This document shows, in pieces, positions 10,367 to 19,154 of a DNA stretch of 38,531 nucleotides. The notes under the pieces were generated by a model. The model was not told the origin of the DNA. It ran no database searches and saw only the letters and a program-made list of their open reading frames with translations. Every line of letters starts with the position of its first letter. Position 1 is the first letter of the stretch. Made by a program: the position numbers and the translations under genes. Source of the stretch: Gammaproteobacteria bacterium (GTDB lineage Bacteria > Pseudomonadota > Gammaproteobacteria > GCA-002705445 > GCA-002716945); NCBI GenBank assembly GCA_030835925.1, contig JAURQW010000011.1, positions 1 to 38,531 of the forward strand, written 5' to 3'.

Positions 10367-13216
10367 CTAGTTAAGTTTGTTTTTCAGGAACTTACCAGTA
10401 TAAGATTTTTTATTTTTAGAAACCTGTTCTGGCGTACCTTCTGATATAACGTATCCACCACCAGTGCCACCCTCTGGCCCCAAGTCTATTACCCAGTCTG
10501 CAGTTTTAATTACTTCAAGGTTATGCTCAATTATGATTAATGTGTTACCTCGTTCTTTTAACTTGTTTAACACCTGAAGAAGTTTAGCGACATCATGAAA
10601 ATGTAGACCAGTTGTTGGTTCATCTAGAACATATAATGTTTTACCCGTATCTCTTCTAATTAATTCTTTTGCTAATTTAATTCTTTGAGCTTCACCTCCA
10701 GATAATGTTGTAGCATTTTGCCCTAGTTTTATATAGGATAGTCCAACCTCATTTAATATCTCTAGCTTCTTACTAATAACAGGAATATTTTCAAAGAACT
10801 CTAGAGCCTTTGCTACTGTAAAATTTAAAATATCATTAATATTTTTTGTTTTAAATAAAATCTCTAAGGTCTGTGGGTTATACCTTTGTCCATCACACTT
10901 ATCACACTTCACGTATACATCAGATAAAAAATGCATTTCAACCTTTATAACTCCATCTCCTTCACAAGATTCACATCTTCCTCCTTTAACATTAAAACTA
11001 AATCTACCAGTTTTATAGCCTCTTGATTTAGCTTCTGGTGTTTGTGAGAATAAATCTCTTATATGAGTAAAAATTCCTGTATAAGTTGCTGGATTCGATC
11101 TAGGTGTTCGACCAATAGGACTCTGATCAATTTCAATTATTTTATCTATGTTTTCAAGACCATCGACTTTTTCACAAGCTACTTGAGAATTATCCTTATC
11201 TAAAAAATTATTATAAATATAATCAAACAAAACGTTGTTAATTAAACTGGATTTTCCGGAGCCAGATACACCAGTTACGCATGTTAATAGTCCAACAGGG
11301 ATGCTAACGTCTAGATTTTGTAAATTATTCAAATGAGCTTTATGTATTTTAAGGATCTTTTTATTATTATACGCTACTCTTTTTTTTGGAACTTGAATCT
11401 GTTTTTCACCAGATAGGTACTGACCTGTAAGTGATGTTTTCAACTTTTTTATACCCTCTGGTGCACCTGTATATACAATATTGCCTCCTGAGTTGCCTGC
11501 CCCAGGGCCGACATCAACAATATGATCTGATGCGAGCATGGTATCTTCATCATGCTCAACGACAATTACTGTATTACCTAAAGCTTTAAGATCTCTAAGA
11601 GTTTTTAGTAGCTTATCATTATCTCTTTGATGTAGACCGATCGATGGTTCATCTAGTATATACATAACACCGACTAAGCCAGAACCAATTTGACTAGCCA
11701 GCCTGATTCTTTGTGCCTCCCCGCCTGATAATGTTTCTGCGCTTCTATCAAGAGTTAGATATGTTAAACCAACATTATTTAAAAAACTCAATCTGCTAGT
11801 AATTTCTAAAATAATCCTCTGAGAAATCTCTTTTTTCATACCTGTAAGTTTCAATTTTTTAAAGAAATTATAACAATCCTCTATTGTCAACGATGTTATG
11901 CTACTTATTGATTTTTTAGAAATGAACACATTCCTACTTTTCTTATTCAGTCTTGTGCCTGAGCATTCATCACATTTATGTATACTTAAATATTTCGATA
12001 ATCTTTCTTTCGCTGAATACGATCCTCTATCATATTGTTTTGAAAATTTGTTTAATACACCATCCCATTTTTCCTCTTTGATGACATAATCACTTGGATC
12101 TCTTTTGCCGTATCTAGCATATTTCATTTTAATAATATCTTTATCGCTTCCATAAAAAAGAACTTTTTTGAATGACTTGGGAAGTTTTCTATATGCAACT
12201 GTAAGATCGACATTGTAGTGTTCTGATAAACACTGAAGTAATAAACTATAATATGCGCTTTTATCATCCCAGCCATAGATTGCACCCTTAAGTAAACTCA
12301 GCTCTTGATTTACTATTATCTTGCTTGGATCAAAAGATTCTTTTACACCTAAGCCATCACAAGATTCACAGGCGCCAGCAGGGCTATTAAATGAGAATAG
12401 TTTTGGTTCAACTTCAGTTACTGTGTAACCACAGTGAGGACATGAGTACTTAGTTGAAAAAATGTTCTGTATTCTATTAGAATCCATATCTAATATATAT
12501 ATTATCCCATTAGATATATTCGAAGCAGTCTCAATGGATTCAGAAATTCTAAGTTTATTTTCTTGATTAACCTTTAGCCTATCTACCACTAATTCAATGT
12601 CATTCTTTTTTTTTGGATTAATTAAATGATCTAATAAATGTTTTGAAATATCGGATATTTCCACAATTTCTTCATTCACCCTAATTCTTTGATAACCCTG
12701 ATGTGAAAACGATTCTATTAATTTAGTATGCTCTCCCTTTTGACTTTTTACAATTGGAGACAATATCATAATATTTTCTTCAGAGAGGTCATTCAAAACT
12801 TTATATGTCATGTCAGATATCGACATTGCTTCTAGATCAACAGAATGATCCGGACATCTTGGTGTTCCAACCCTTGCATATAATAATCTAAGATAATCAT
12901 AAATCTCAGTTACCGTTCCAACTGTAGATCTAGGATTATGAGATGATGATTTTTGTTCTATTGATATAGCTGGAGATAAACCTTCAATAGTATCAACATC
13001 TGGTTTGTCCATCATAGATAAAAATTGTCTAGCATATGATGATAAGGACTCCATATATCTTCTTTGTCCTTCTGCAAAAATTGTATCAAAAGCAAGAGAT
13101 GACTTTCCAGAGCCTGATAAACCAGTAATAGTTATTAGTTTATTTCTTGGGAGCTCTAGGTTAATATTTTTTAGATTATGTGTTCTTGCGCCTTTGACAA
13201 AAATATTCTTTTTCAT
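10367..13216 (-). CDS. uvrA: excinuclease ABC subunit UvrA
   Basis: 949 aa; two ABC ATPase halves (GLSGSGKSSLAFDTIFAEGQRRYMESLSSYARQFL; GVSGSGKSSLINNVLF; LSGGEAQRIRLA) and zinc-finger cysteines. Confidence 0.99.
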   Translation of the reverse strand: MKKNIFVKGARTHNLKNINLELPRNKLITITGLSGSGKSSLAFDTIFAEGQRRYMESLSSYARQFLSMMDKPDVDTIEGLSPAISIEQKSSSHNPRSTVGTVTEIYDYLRLLYARVGTPRCPDHSVDLEAMSISDMTYKVLNDLSEENIMILSPIVKSQKGEHTKLIESFSHQGYQRIRVNEEIVEISDISKHLLDHLINPKKKNDIELVVDRLKVNQENKLRISESIETASNISNGIIYILDMDSNRIQNIFSTKYSCPHCGYTVTEVEPKLFSFNSPAGACESCDGLGVKESFDPSKIIVNQELSLLKGAIYGWDDKSAYYSLLLQCLSEHYNVDLTVAYRKLPKSFKKVLFYGSDKDIIKMKYARYGKRDPSDYVIKEEKWDGVLNKFSKQYDRGSYSAKERLSKYLSIHKCDECSGTRLNKKSRNVFISKKSISSITSLTIEDCYNFFKKLKLTGMKKEISQRIILEITSRLSFLNNVGLTYLTLDRSAETLSGGEAQRIRLASQIGSGLVGVMYILDEPSIGLHQRDNDKLLKTLRDLKALGNTVIVVEHDEDTMLASDHIVDVGPGAGNSGGNIVYTGAPEGIKKLKTSLTGQYLSGEKQIQVPKKRVAYNNKKILKIHKAHLNNLQNLDVSIPVGLLTCVTGVSGSGKSSLINNVLFDYIYNNFLDKDNSQVACEKVDGLENIDKIIEIDQSPIGRTPRSNPATYTGIFTHIRDLFSQTPEAKSRGYKTGRFSFNVKGGRCESCEGDGVIKVEMHFLSDVYVKCDKCDGQRYNPQTLEILFKTKNINDILNFTVAKALEFFENIPVISKKLEILNEVGLSYIKLGQNATTLSGGEAQRIKLAKELIRRDTGKTLYVLDEPTTGLHFHDVAKLLQVLNKLKERGNTLIIIEHNLEVIKTADWVIDLGPEGGTGGGYVISEGTPEQVSKNKKSYTGKFLKNKLN

Positions 13217-13272
13217 GATAAAGAAATGATATCATCAAATACTTGGAATTAAATCATTTACCTTGAGGAATT

Positions 13273-13494
13273 ATGATTATCACAATTTTAAAATGGTTGA
13301 GCAGCATATCTGTTCTAATAGGTGTACTTTGTACTAATTTGAACATTTATCCATATAATATATATTTTCAATCACTAGGTGCTATTAGTTGGGTATTTAT
13401 AAGTGTCTATATTAAAGATAGATCACTAATGTTAAATTTTTTACCACAATTACCCTTATTTGCCATTGGATATTATTTATTGTTTACTGGATAA
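13273..13494 (+). CDS. small hydrophobic (2-3 TM) membrane protein, function unknown
   Basis: 73 aa MIITILKWLSSISVLIGVLCTNLNIYPYNIYFQSLGAISWVFISVYIKDRSLMLNFLPQLPLFAIGYYLLFTG; SD-like GAGG upstream. Confidence 0.65.
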   Translation: MIITILKWLSSISVLIGVLCTNLNIYPYNIYFQSLGAISWVFISVYIKDRSLMLNFLPQLPLFAIGYYLLFTG

Positions 13495-13636
13495 TGACTA
13501 ACTTTATAAGTATTTTTCTTCCATATATTAATAATAAATTATATGAAATGTATACTTTCAGTTAAATACCCCTATCCGTAGATAAATATTTGGGTTATAG
13601 TTAATATCTTATTAGTGATTTTTAGTATGAGTATAC

Positions 13637-14068
13637 ATGTCAGTAAATAAAGTTATATTATTAGGAAGAGTAGGGGTTGATCCTGAAGTTAAATTTATGC
13701 CTAGCGGCAATGCCGTGGTTAATTTATCTATTGCTACTAGCAGGAAATTTAAAAATCAAGAATCTGGTGCTTATGAGGATAAAACTGAATGGCATAGAGT
13801 CGTGTTCTTTAATAAACCAGCAGAGACAATTGGTCAATATGTAAAGAAGGGTCAGCAACTATATGTAGAGGGCAGGCTTCAAACCAGAAAATGGCAAGAT
13901 AAAGACGGAATAGAAAAATATTCTACAGATATTATATCTGATAATTTTACATTTGTTGGGTCAAAGTCTGATTCCATGGGTGATTCACAATTTGACAATC
14001 AATCTCAAAAACCTGATGACTTTAACCAAAGTGCTCCGTCAAATCAAGATGATGATGTTCCATTCTAG
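13637..14068 (+). CDS. ssb: single-stranded DNA-binding protein
   Basis: MSVNKVILLGRVGVDPEVKFMPSGNAVVNLSIATSRK...; acidic C-terminal tip DDDVPF. Confidence 0.98.
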   Translation: MSVNKVILLGRVGVDPEVKFMPSGNAVVNLSIATSRKFKNQESGAYEDKTEWHRVVFFNKPAETIGQYVKKGQQLYVEGRLQTRKWQDKDGIEKYSTDIISDNFTFVGSKSDSMGDSQFDNQSQKPDDFNQSAPSNQDDDVPF

Positions 14069-14073
14069 ATTAA

Positions 14074-15447
14074 ATGCTGGAAAATAAAAAATTTTTTATA
14101 AAAACTCATGGCTGTCAGATGAACGAATATGATTCTGATAAGCTTGGAGATATTCTCAAGCATAATTTAAGAATGATCGAAACTAAAGATTTCGAAAATG
14201 CTGATTTATTAATATTAAATACATGTTCTATCAGAGAGAAAGCTCAAGATAAAGTTTACCATCAACTAGGAAGATGGAAGAAAATTAAGAAAAAAAATCC
14301 GAGCCTTTTAATTGCTGTAGGAGGATGTGTTGCTTCTCAGGAAGGCAGGCAACTAAGATCTAGAGCGCCAGAAATAGATATTATCTTTGGACCACAGACT
14401 ATCCATAGGATACCTAAGATGATCAAAGATCTTCATACTAATAAAACAAAAGTAGAAATAGATGTAACTTTTCCAGAGATAGAAAAATTTGATTATCTGC
14501 CATCTGTTACCAATAATAATATTTCATCATATATATCTATTATGGAGGGGTGCAGTAAGTACTGTACATTTTGTGTTGTTCCTTACACTAGAGGCGAAGA
14601 AGTGAACAGAACTTTAGATAGCATACTCTATGATGTTAGAGAACTTTCAAATAAAGGAGTAAAAGAAATTACATTCCTTGGTCAAAATGTTAATGCATAT
14701 AAGTCTAAAAACTATAATGGAGAATATATTTCTTTTTCGGATTTAATAAAGCATGTTTCTTTCATAAATGGTATAGAGAGGATTAGATATACTACATCTC
14801 ACCCTATTGATTTTTCCGAAGATTTAATACAAGAATATCATAACCCTAAATTAGCTAATAATTTACATTTACCTGTTCAGTCAGGTTCAGATAGAATACT
14901 TTCTAAAATGAAAAGAAAACATACTGTACTTGAATATAAAAATATTATTCGTAATGTTAGAAAGATTAGACCAAATATTAATCTCACGTCAGACTTCATA
15001 GTTGGTTATCCTGGTGAGACAAATTCAGATTTTATTGATACTATGGAATTTATAGCTGAAATAAATTTTAGTGATGCATATAGCTTTATATATAGTCCGA
15101 GACCTGGTACGCCAGCATCAATTGAGGCGGATAGCATTAGCAGTGATGTTAAAGTAGATAGGTTGAATCAGCTAAAAGAGCTGATAAATCATCAATCAAA
15201 AAAATATTCAGAAAAAATGCTAGGAACAACAGAAAAGGTTTTGGTAGAAGGTCTTTCTATTAAAAGAAAAACAGAGGTTTTTGGGCGAACAGATAACAAT
15301 AAAGTGGTAAATTTTAAAGGGACTGAAAACCTAATAGGTCATCTAGTAGATGTACATATTGATGAGGTTAGAGGTAATACTCTTCACGGTACTTTAAGTG
15401 ACATGATATTAAATTTAAACAAAACTTATGAGCATAAAATACTTTGA
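14074..15447 (+). CDS. miaB: tRNA-2-methylthio-N6-dimethylallyladenosine synthase MiaB
   Basis: KTHGCQMNEYDSDK; radical SAM motif EGCSKYCTFCVVPYTRGEE; TRAM-like C-terminus. Confidence 0.97.
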   Translation: MLENKKFFIKTHGCQMNEYDSDKLGDILKHNLRMIETKDFENADLLILNTCSIREKAQDKVYHQLGRWKKIKKKNPSLLIAVGGCVASQEGRQLRSRAPEIDIIFGPQTIHRIPKMIKDLHTNKTKVEIDVTFPEIEKFDYLPSVTNNNISSYISIMEGCSKYCTFCVVPYTRGEEVNRTLDSILYDVRELSNKGVKEITFLGQNVNAYKSKNYNGEYISFSDLIKHVSFINGIERIRYTTSHPIDFSEDLIQEYHNPKLANNLHLPVQSGSDRILSKMKRKHTVLEYKNIIRNVRKIRPNINLTSDFIVGYPGETNSDFIDTMEFIAEINFSDAYSFIYSPRPGTPASIEADSISSDVKVDRLNQLKELINHQSKKYSEKMLGTTEKVLVEGLSIKRKTEVFGRTDNNKVVNFKGTENLIGHLVDVHIDEVRGNTLHGTLSDMILNLNKTYEHKIL

Positions 15448-16409
15448 CTGAAAAAATCACTCATCAAAATCTAATATTGCAACCACAAGATAATGAGAGA
15501 TTAGCTAATCTTTGTGGTTTACTAGATGAGAACCTCAGACAAATTGAATCTTACATGAATGTTCAAATATCAAATAGAGGTAATAAGTTTATTATAAAAG
15601 GACATGAGGATATAGTTCCTCAGACATCTGACCTTATTGAAAAGCTATATGATATTTCTAGAGAAGAAGAACTGACATCAAAGCAACTCCATATGTATAT
15701 GAACAAAAATAGTGATAGTATGTCAAAGACTGAACATGAGATACCTGATGATGAAGTAACTATAAAATGTAGAAAGCTTACAATACGTCCAAAGTCAAAA
15801 TCTCAACAAGAGTATCTTGGTGCTATCCTTAACAATGATTTAACATTTGGGATAGGATCGGCTGGAACAGGTAAAACATATTTAGCTGTAGCATGTGCTG
15901 TATATTTTTTAGAAAAAGATTTATGCAAGAAAGTTTTCCTTGCTAGGCCTGCAATTGAAGCTGGTGAAAAACTAGGATTTCTCCCCGGAGATCTGTCAGA
16001 AAAAGTTAATCCTTACTTACAACCTATTTATGATGCTCTCTACGAAATTTTAGGTTTTGAAAAAGTAAATAAGTTGATAGAAAAAAAGGTAATAGAAATA
16101 GCGCCTTTAGCCTATATGAGAGGAAGAACTTTGAATGATGCCTTTATAATTCTGGATGAAGGTCAAAATACCACTATAGCGCAAATGGAAATGTTTCTAA
16201 CTAGGATTGGTTATGGATCTAAAACTGTTGTAACTGGTGATACTAGTCAAATTGATTTACCTAGAGGCTCTAAGTCAGGTCTAAAAGACTGTTTAGAATT
16301 TATGCCTAGGGTTAATGGTGCCCATATTACAGAATTTAAAGCAAGCGATGTAATGAGACACAGAATAGTGAAAGATATTATAAAAGAATATGAGAAAAGA
16401 AAAAAATAA
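15444..16409 (+). CDS. PhoH-like ATPase (TTG start overlapping the miaB stop)
   Basis: GIGSAGTGKTYLAVACAVYFL (Walker A), DAFIILDEGQNTTIAQMEMFLTRIGYGSKTVVTGDTSQIDLP; precedes ybeY. Confidence 0.96.
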   Translation: MTEKITHQNLILQPQDNERLANLCGLLDENLRQIESYMNVQISNRGNKFIIKGHEDIVPQTSDLIEKLYDISREEELTSKQLHMYMNKNSDSMSKTEHEIPDDEVTIKCRKLTIRPKSKSQQEYLGAILNNDLTFGIGSAGTGKTYLAVACAVYFLEKDLCKKVFLARPAIEAGEKLGFLPGDLSEKVNPYLQPIYDALYEILGFEKVNKLIEKKVIEIAPLAYMRGRTLNDAFIILDEGQNTTIAQMEMFLTRIGYGSKTVVTGDTSQIDLPRGSKSGLKDCLEFMPRVNGAHITEFKASDVMRHRIVKDIIKEYEKRKK

Positions 16410-16860
16410 TCCGCTTACTATTAGAATAATAAAAGATAAGATAAAAACATATATACCTTCGCCTTATAAAATAAAGAAGTGGGCAAATCTATCTTTCAAT
16501 AAAAGAAAAAAGGCTGTTGTGATAATTAAGTTAGCTAGTTCAGATGAAATAATGAAAATAAATAAACAGTTCTTCAATAAAAACAACCCATGCAATGTTC
16601 TATCTTTCCCAAACAATTCAGTTCTAGATAGCGGTGAATATGTTTTGGGTGATATAATTATATGCCCTGATATTGTCAAAAAAGAATCAGATTTATATAA
16701 TAAAGATATTGATAGTAGGTGGGCACATATGATAATCCACTCGATGTTACATATACAAGGTTATACTCATGAAAAGAAAAATGACAAGTTAATGATGGAA
16801 AAAAGAGAAAGAGAACTAATGAAATTTTTAGGATACCAAGATCCATACTATGCCAACTAA
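16390..16860 (+). CDS. ybeY: endoribonuclease YbeY
   Basis: LGDIIICPDIVKKE...HMIIHSMLHIQGYTHEKKNDKLMMEKRERELMKFLG, HxxxHxxxxxH motif. Confidence 0.95.
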   Translation: MRKEKNNPLTIRIIKDKIKTYIPSPYKIKKWANLSFNKRKKAVVIIKLASSDEIMKINKQFFNKNNPCNVLSFPNNSVLDSGEYVLGDIIICPDIVKKESDLYNKDIDSRWAHMIIHSMLHIQGYTHEKKNDKLMMEKRERELMKFLGYQDPYYAN

Positions 16861-17665
16861 TATTAAAAAACTATTAAATAATATTATCGCTATATTTAAA
16901 AATCATCCGAAAGATAAAGCCGAGTTATTAGGTATATTAAAACATGCAGTATTAGATGGTCATATTGATAATGAGTCACTTAGAATGATAGAAGGAGTTT
17001 TTCGAGTATCAGAAGTCCAGGTGAGAGATATAATGATACCAAGACCTCATATGACAGTTATTGATATAACAGATCAGATAGATGAGATAATAAAAAAAGT
17101 AGCCTCTTCAGGCCACTCACGTTTTCCTGTGATAGATGATAGCCGTGATGAAATCATTGGAGTTTTACTAGCCAAAGATCTTTTAAAAAGATCCATAAAA
17201 GATGATAATGATGATCTCCATGAATTGTTAAGACCTGCAGTTTTTATACCTGAAAGTAAAAGACTTAATATTCTTTTGAACGAATTTAAATCAAGTCGAA
17301 ATCATATAGCAATTGTAATTGATGAACATGGCGGAGTATCTGGTCTTGTTTCTATTGAGGATGTTATAGAGGAAATCGTTGGAGAAATTGACGATGAGCA
17401 TGATAAAAAATCAGAATCTAGAATTATAGCTCAAAGTCATGATGATTATATAGTGGATGCTTTAACGACCTTGGATGAGTTTAACTCATACTTCCTAACA
17501 AATTTTAGTGATAATGATATTGAGACTATTGGTGGATTCTTAATTAATAAGTTTGAAAAAGTTCCTCTTAATGGAGAAATAATAGTCATATCAGGTTTAT
17601 CTTTTAAAGTTCTTTCTGCTGACTCTAGAAAAATTAAAAGAATAAAATTAAGTAAAAATACTTAA
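16850..17665 (+). CDS. corC: CorC/HlyC-family CBS-domain protein
   Basis: EGVFRVSEVQVRDIMIPRPHMTVID...SGHSRFPVIDDSRDEIIGVLLAKDLLK; C-terminal transporter-associated domain. Confidence 0.93.
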   Translation: MPTNIKKLLNNIIAIFKNHPKDKAELLGILKHAVLDGHIDNESLRMIEGVFRVSEVQVRDIMIPRPHMTVIDITDQIDEIIKKVASSGHSRFPVIDDSRDEIIGVLLAKDLLKRSIKDDNDDLHELLRPAVFIPESKRLNILLNEFKSSRNHIAIVIDEHGGVSGLVSIEDVIEEIVGEIDDEHDKKSESRIIAQSHDDYIVDALTTLDEFNSYFLTNFSDNDIETIGGFLINKFEKVPLNGEIIVISGLSFKVLSADSRKIKRIKLSKNT

Positions 17666-17672
17666 ACCTATC

Positions 17673-19154
17673 GTGTTAACAATGAAAAACACATTTGTTA
17701 GATATCTACTTCTTATAACTTCAGGTTTTATCTATACAGCATCGTTTTCACCATTTGATTTTAAAATTGGGATCTTTATCTCTATATTTATATATTTTTA
17801 TTTAATATCTAATAGTTCTAGAAAATCAAGTATCTTAGAATCATACATATATGGTTTAGCAATCTTTACATCTGGAGTATCATGGATATTTAATAGTATT
17901 TATTATTATGGAGGAGAGCACTTTTTATTCTCAATTATGATGACTCTTGTCTTCATTATATATATGAGTATCTTTTTTATCCCTATAGGGTTTTTCATTA
18001 ATAAAAAAAGCAATCTTTCAGATATACATTTCCCGCTAATTGCTGCTTCCATTTGGGTTTTAATGGAAATCATTCGGTCGAGTCTATTTGGTGGCTTCCC
18101 ATGGCTTTTAGTAGGTACAAGTCAAGTCGGGACTATTTTTGATAGTTTATATCCATTTATGGGAGTGTATTCAGTTAGCTTTATGGTAGTAATTATATCA
18201 ACTGTTATGGCATCAAAGATATCTTATCAAATAAAATTCAGAGTATTTAAAATATATGCATTATTTATATCCTCCCTATTTTTAATAATAAATATAATTC
18301 CAATACAATCAACCGACTCTCATCAACCTATAAAGGTAAGTGTAATTCAGCCAAATATACATTTAGGTTTAAAGTATAATGAGTCTCAGCTTGAGAATAT
18401 TAAAAAAAAGTATATCGATATTCTGGAAAATGAAATTAATAACTTTGTTGTAATGCCTGAAACCGCAATACCAAAAATTTATCAATTTGATAAAAAATTT
18501 TATAATGATCTTGTAAACAAATTCAACTTTGATTTTATAACTGGAATATTTAATTATGATCAATCTAAAGACAAGGTGTACAACAGTATGTTGATGTTAG
18601 AGAATAAAAAAGAATTTTTTTATAACAAGCGACACCTTGTTCCTTTTGGAGAGTACACACCTTTAGAAAATATTTTTAGTTATATAGCCGATATTTTGAA
18701 TATACCAATGTCAAGCATAGAACATGGGAAATCTAATCAGAACCCCATATATTATAGAGGTACTATTATTTATCCTCTGATATGTTACGAAATAGCATAC
18801 TCATCTTTAATCAAACCTAAAGAGGATAAATATGGTTTGATTATAACTATCAGTAATGACGCTTGGTTTGGAGATACTTTTGCTCCTCATCAACATCTTC
18901 AGATAGCCAAAGTTCGTGCTTTGGAGTCAAGCTTGCCAATAATAAGAGCTGCAAATACGGGCATATCAGCTATTCTAGATAAAAGAGGGGCTATCATAGA
19001 TAAGATTGAATTAAATCATTCAGGCTATATCAATGCCGAGGTATTTCCATCTAAGGGATTAACTCCATACATGTATTTTGGAGATTACCCTATATTGATG
19101 TTAATATTCTCAATTATGTTGTTTTATTGGAAAAAATATAAAATATATGGATAA
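17673..19154 (+). CDS. lnt: apolipoprotein N-acyltransferase (start GTG 17673 or ATG 17682)
   Basis: Multi-TM N-terminus plus CN-hydrolase domain (VMPETAIPKI, KRHLVPFGEYTP, YPLICYEIAYS). Confidence 0.95.
   Translation: MLTMKNTFVRYLLLITSGFIYTASFSPFDFKIGIFISIFIYFYLISNSSRKSSILESYIYGLAIFTSGVSWIFNSIYYYGGEHFLFSIMMTLVFIIYMSIFFIPIGFFINKKSNLSDIHFPLIAASIWVLMEIIRSSLFGGFPWLLVGTSQVGTIFDSLYPFMGVYSVSFMVVIISTVMASKISYQIKFRVFKIYALFISSLFLIINIIPIQSTDSHQPIKVSVIQPNIHLGLKYNESQLENIKKKYIDILENEINNFVVMPETAIPKIYQFDKKFYNDLVNKFNFDFITGIFNYDQSKDKVYNSMLMLENKKEFFYNKRHLVPFGEYTPLENIFSYIADILNIPMSSIEHGKSNQNPIYYRGTIIYPLICYEIAYSSLIKPKEDKYGLIITISNDAWFGDTFAPHQHLQIAKVRALESSLPIIRAANTGISAILDKRGAIIDKIELNHSGYINAEVFPSKGLTPYMYFGDYPILMLIFSIMLFYWKKYKIYG

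Noticed and set aside
10361-10384. A-rich/T-rich stem (AAAAAC...GTTTTT) at the rplQ/uvrA junction as an intrinsic terminator
   Set aside because: Very weak AT-only stem with a long loop; not enough to call a terminator.
13217-13636. LexA/SOS box in the uvrA-ssb region
   Set aside because: No CTGT-N8-ACAG match seen by eye; the ATGATATCAT palindrome at 13226-13235 is not a LexA site and is short and AT-rich.
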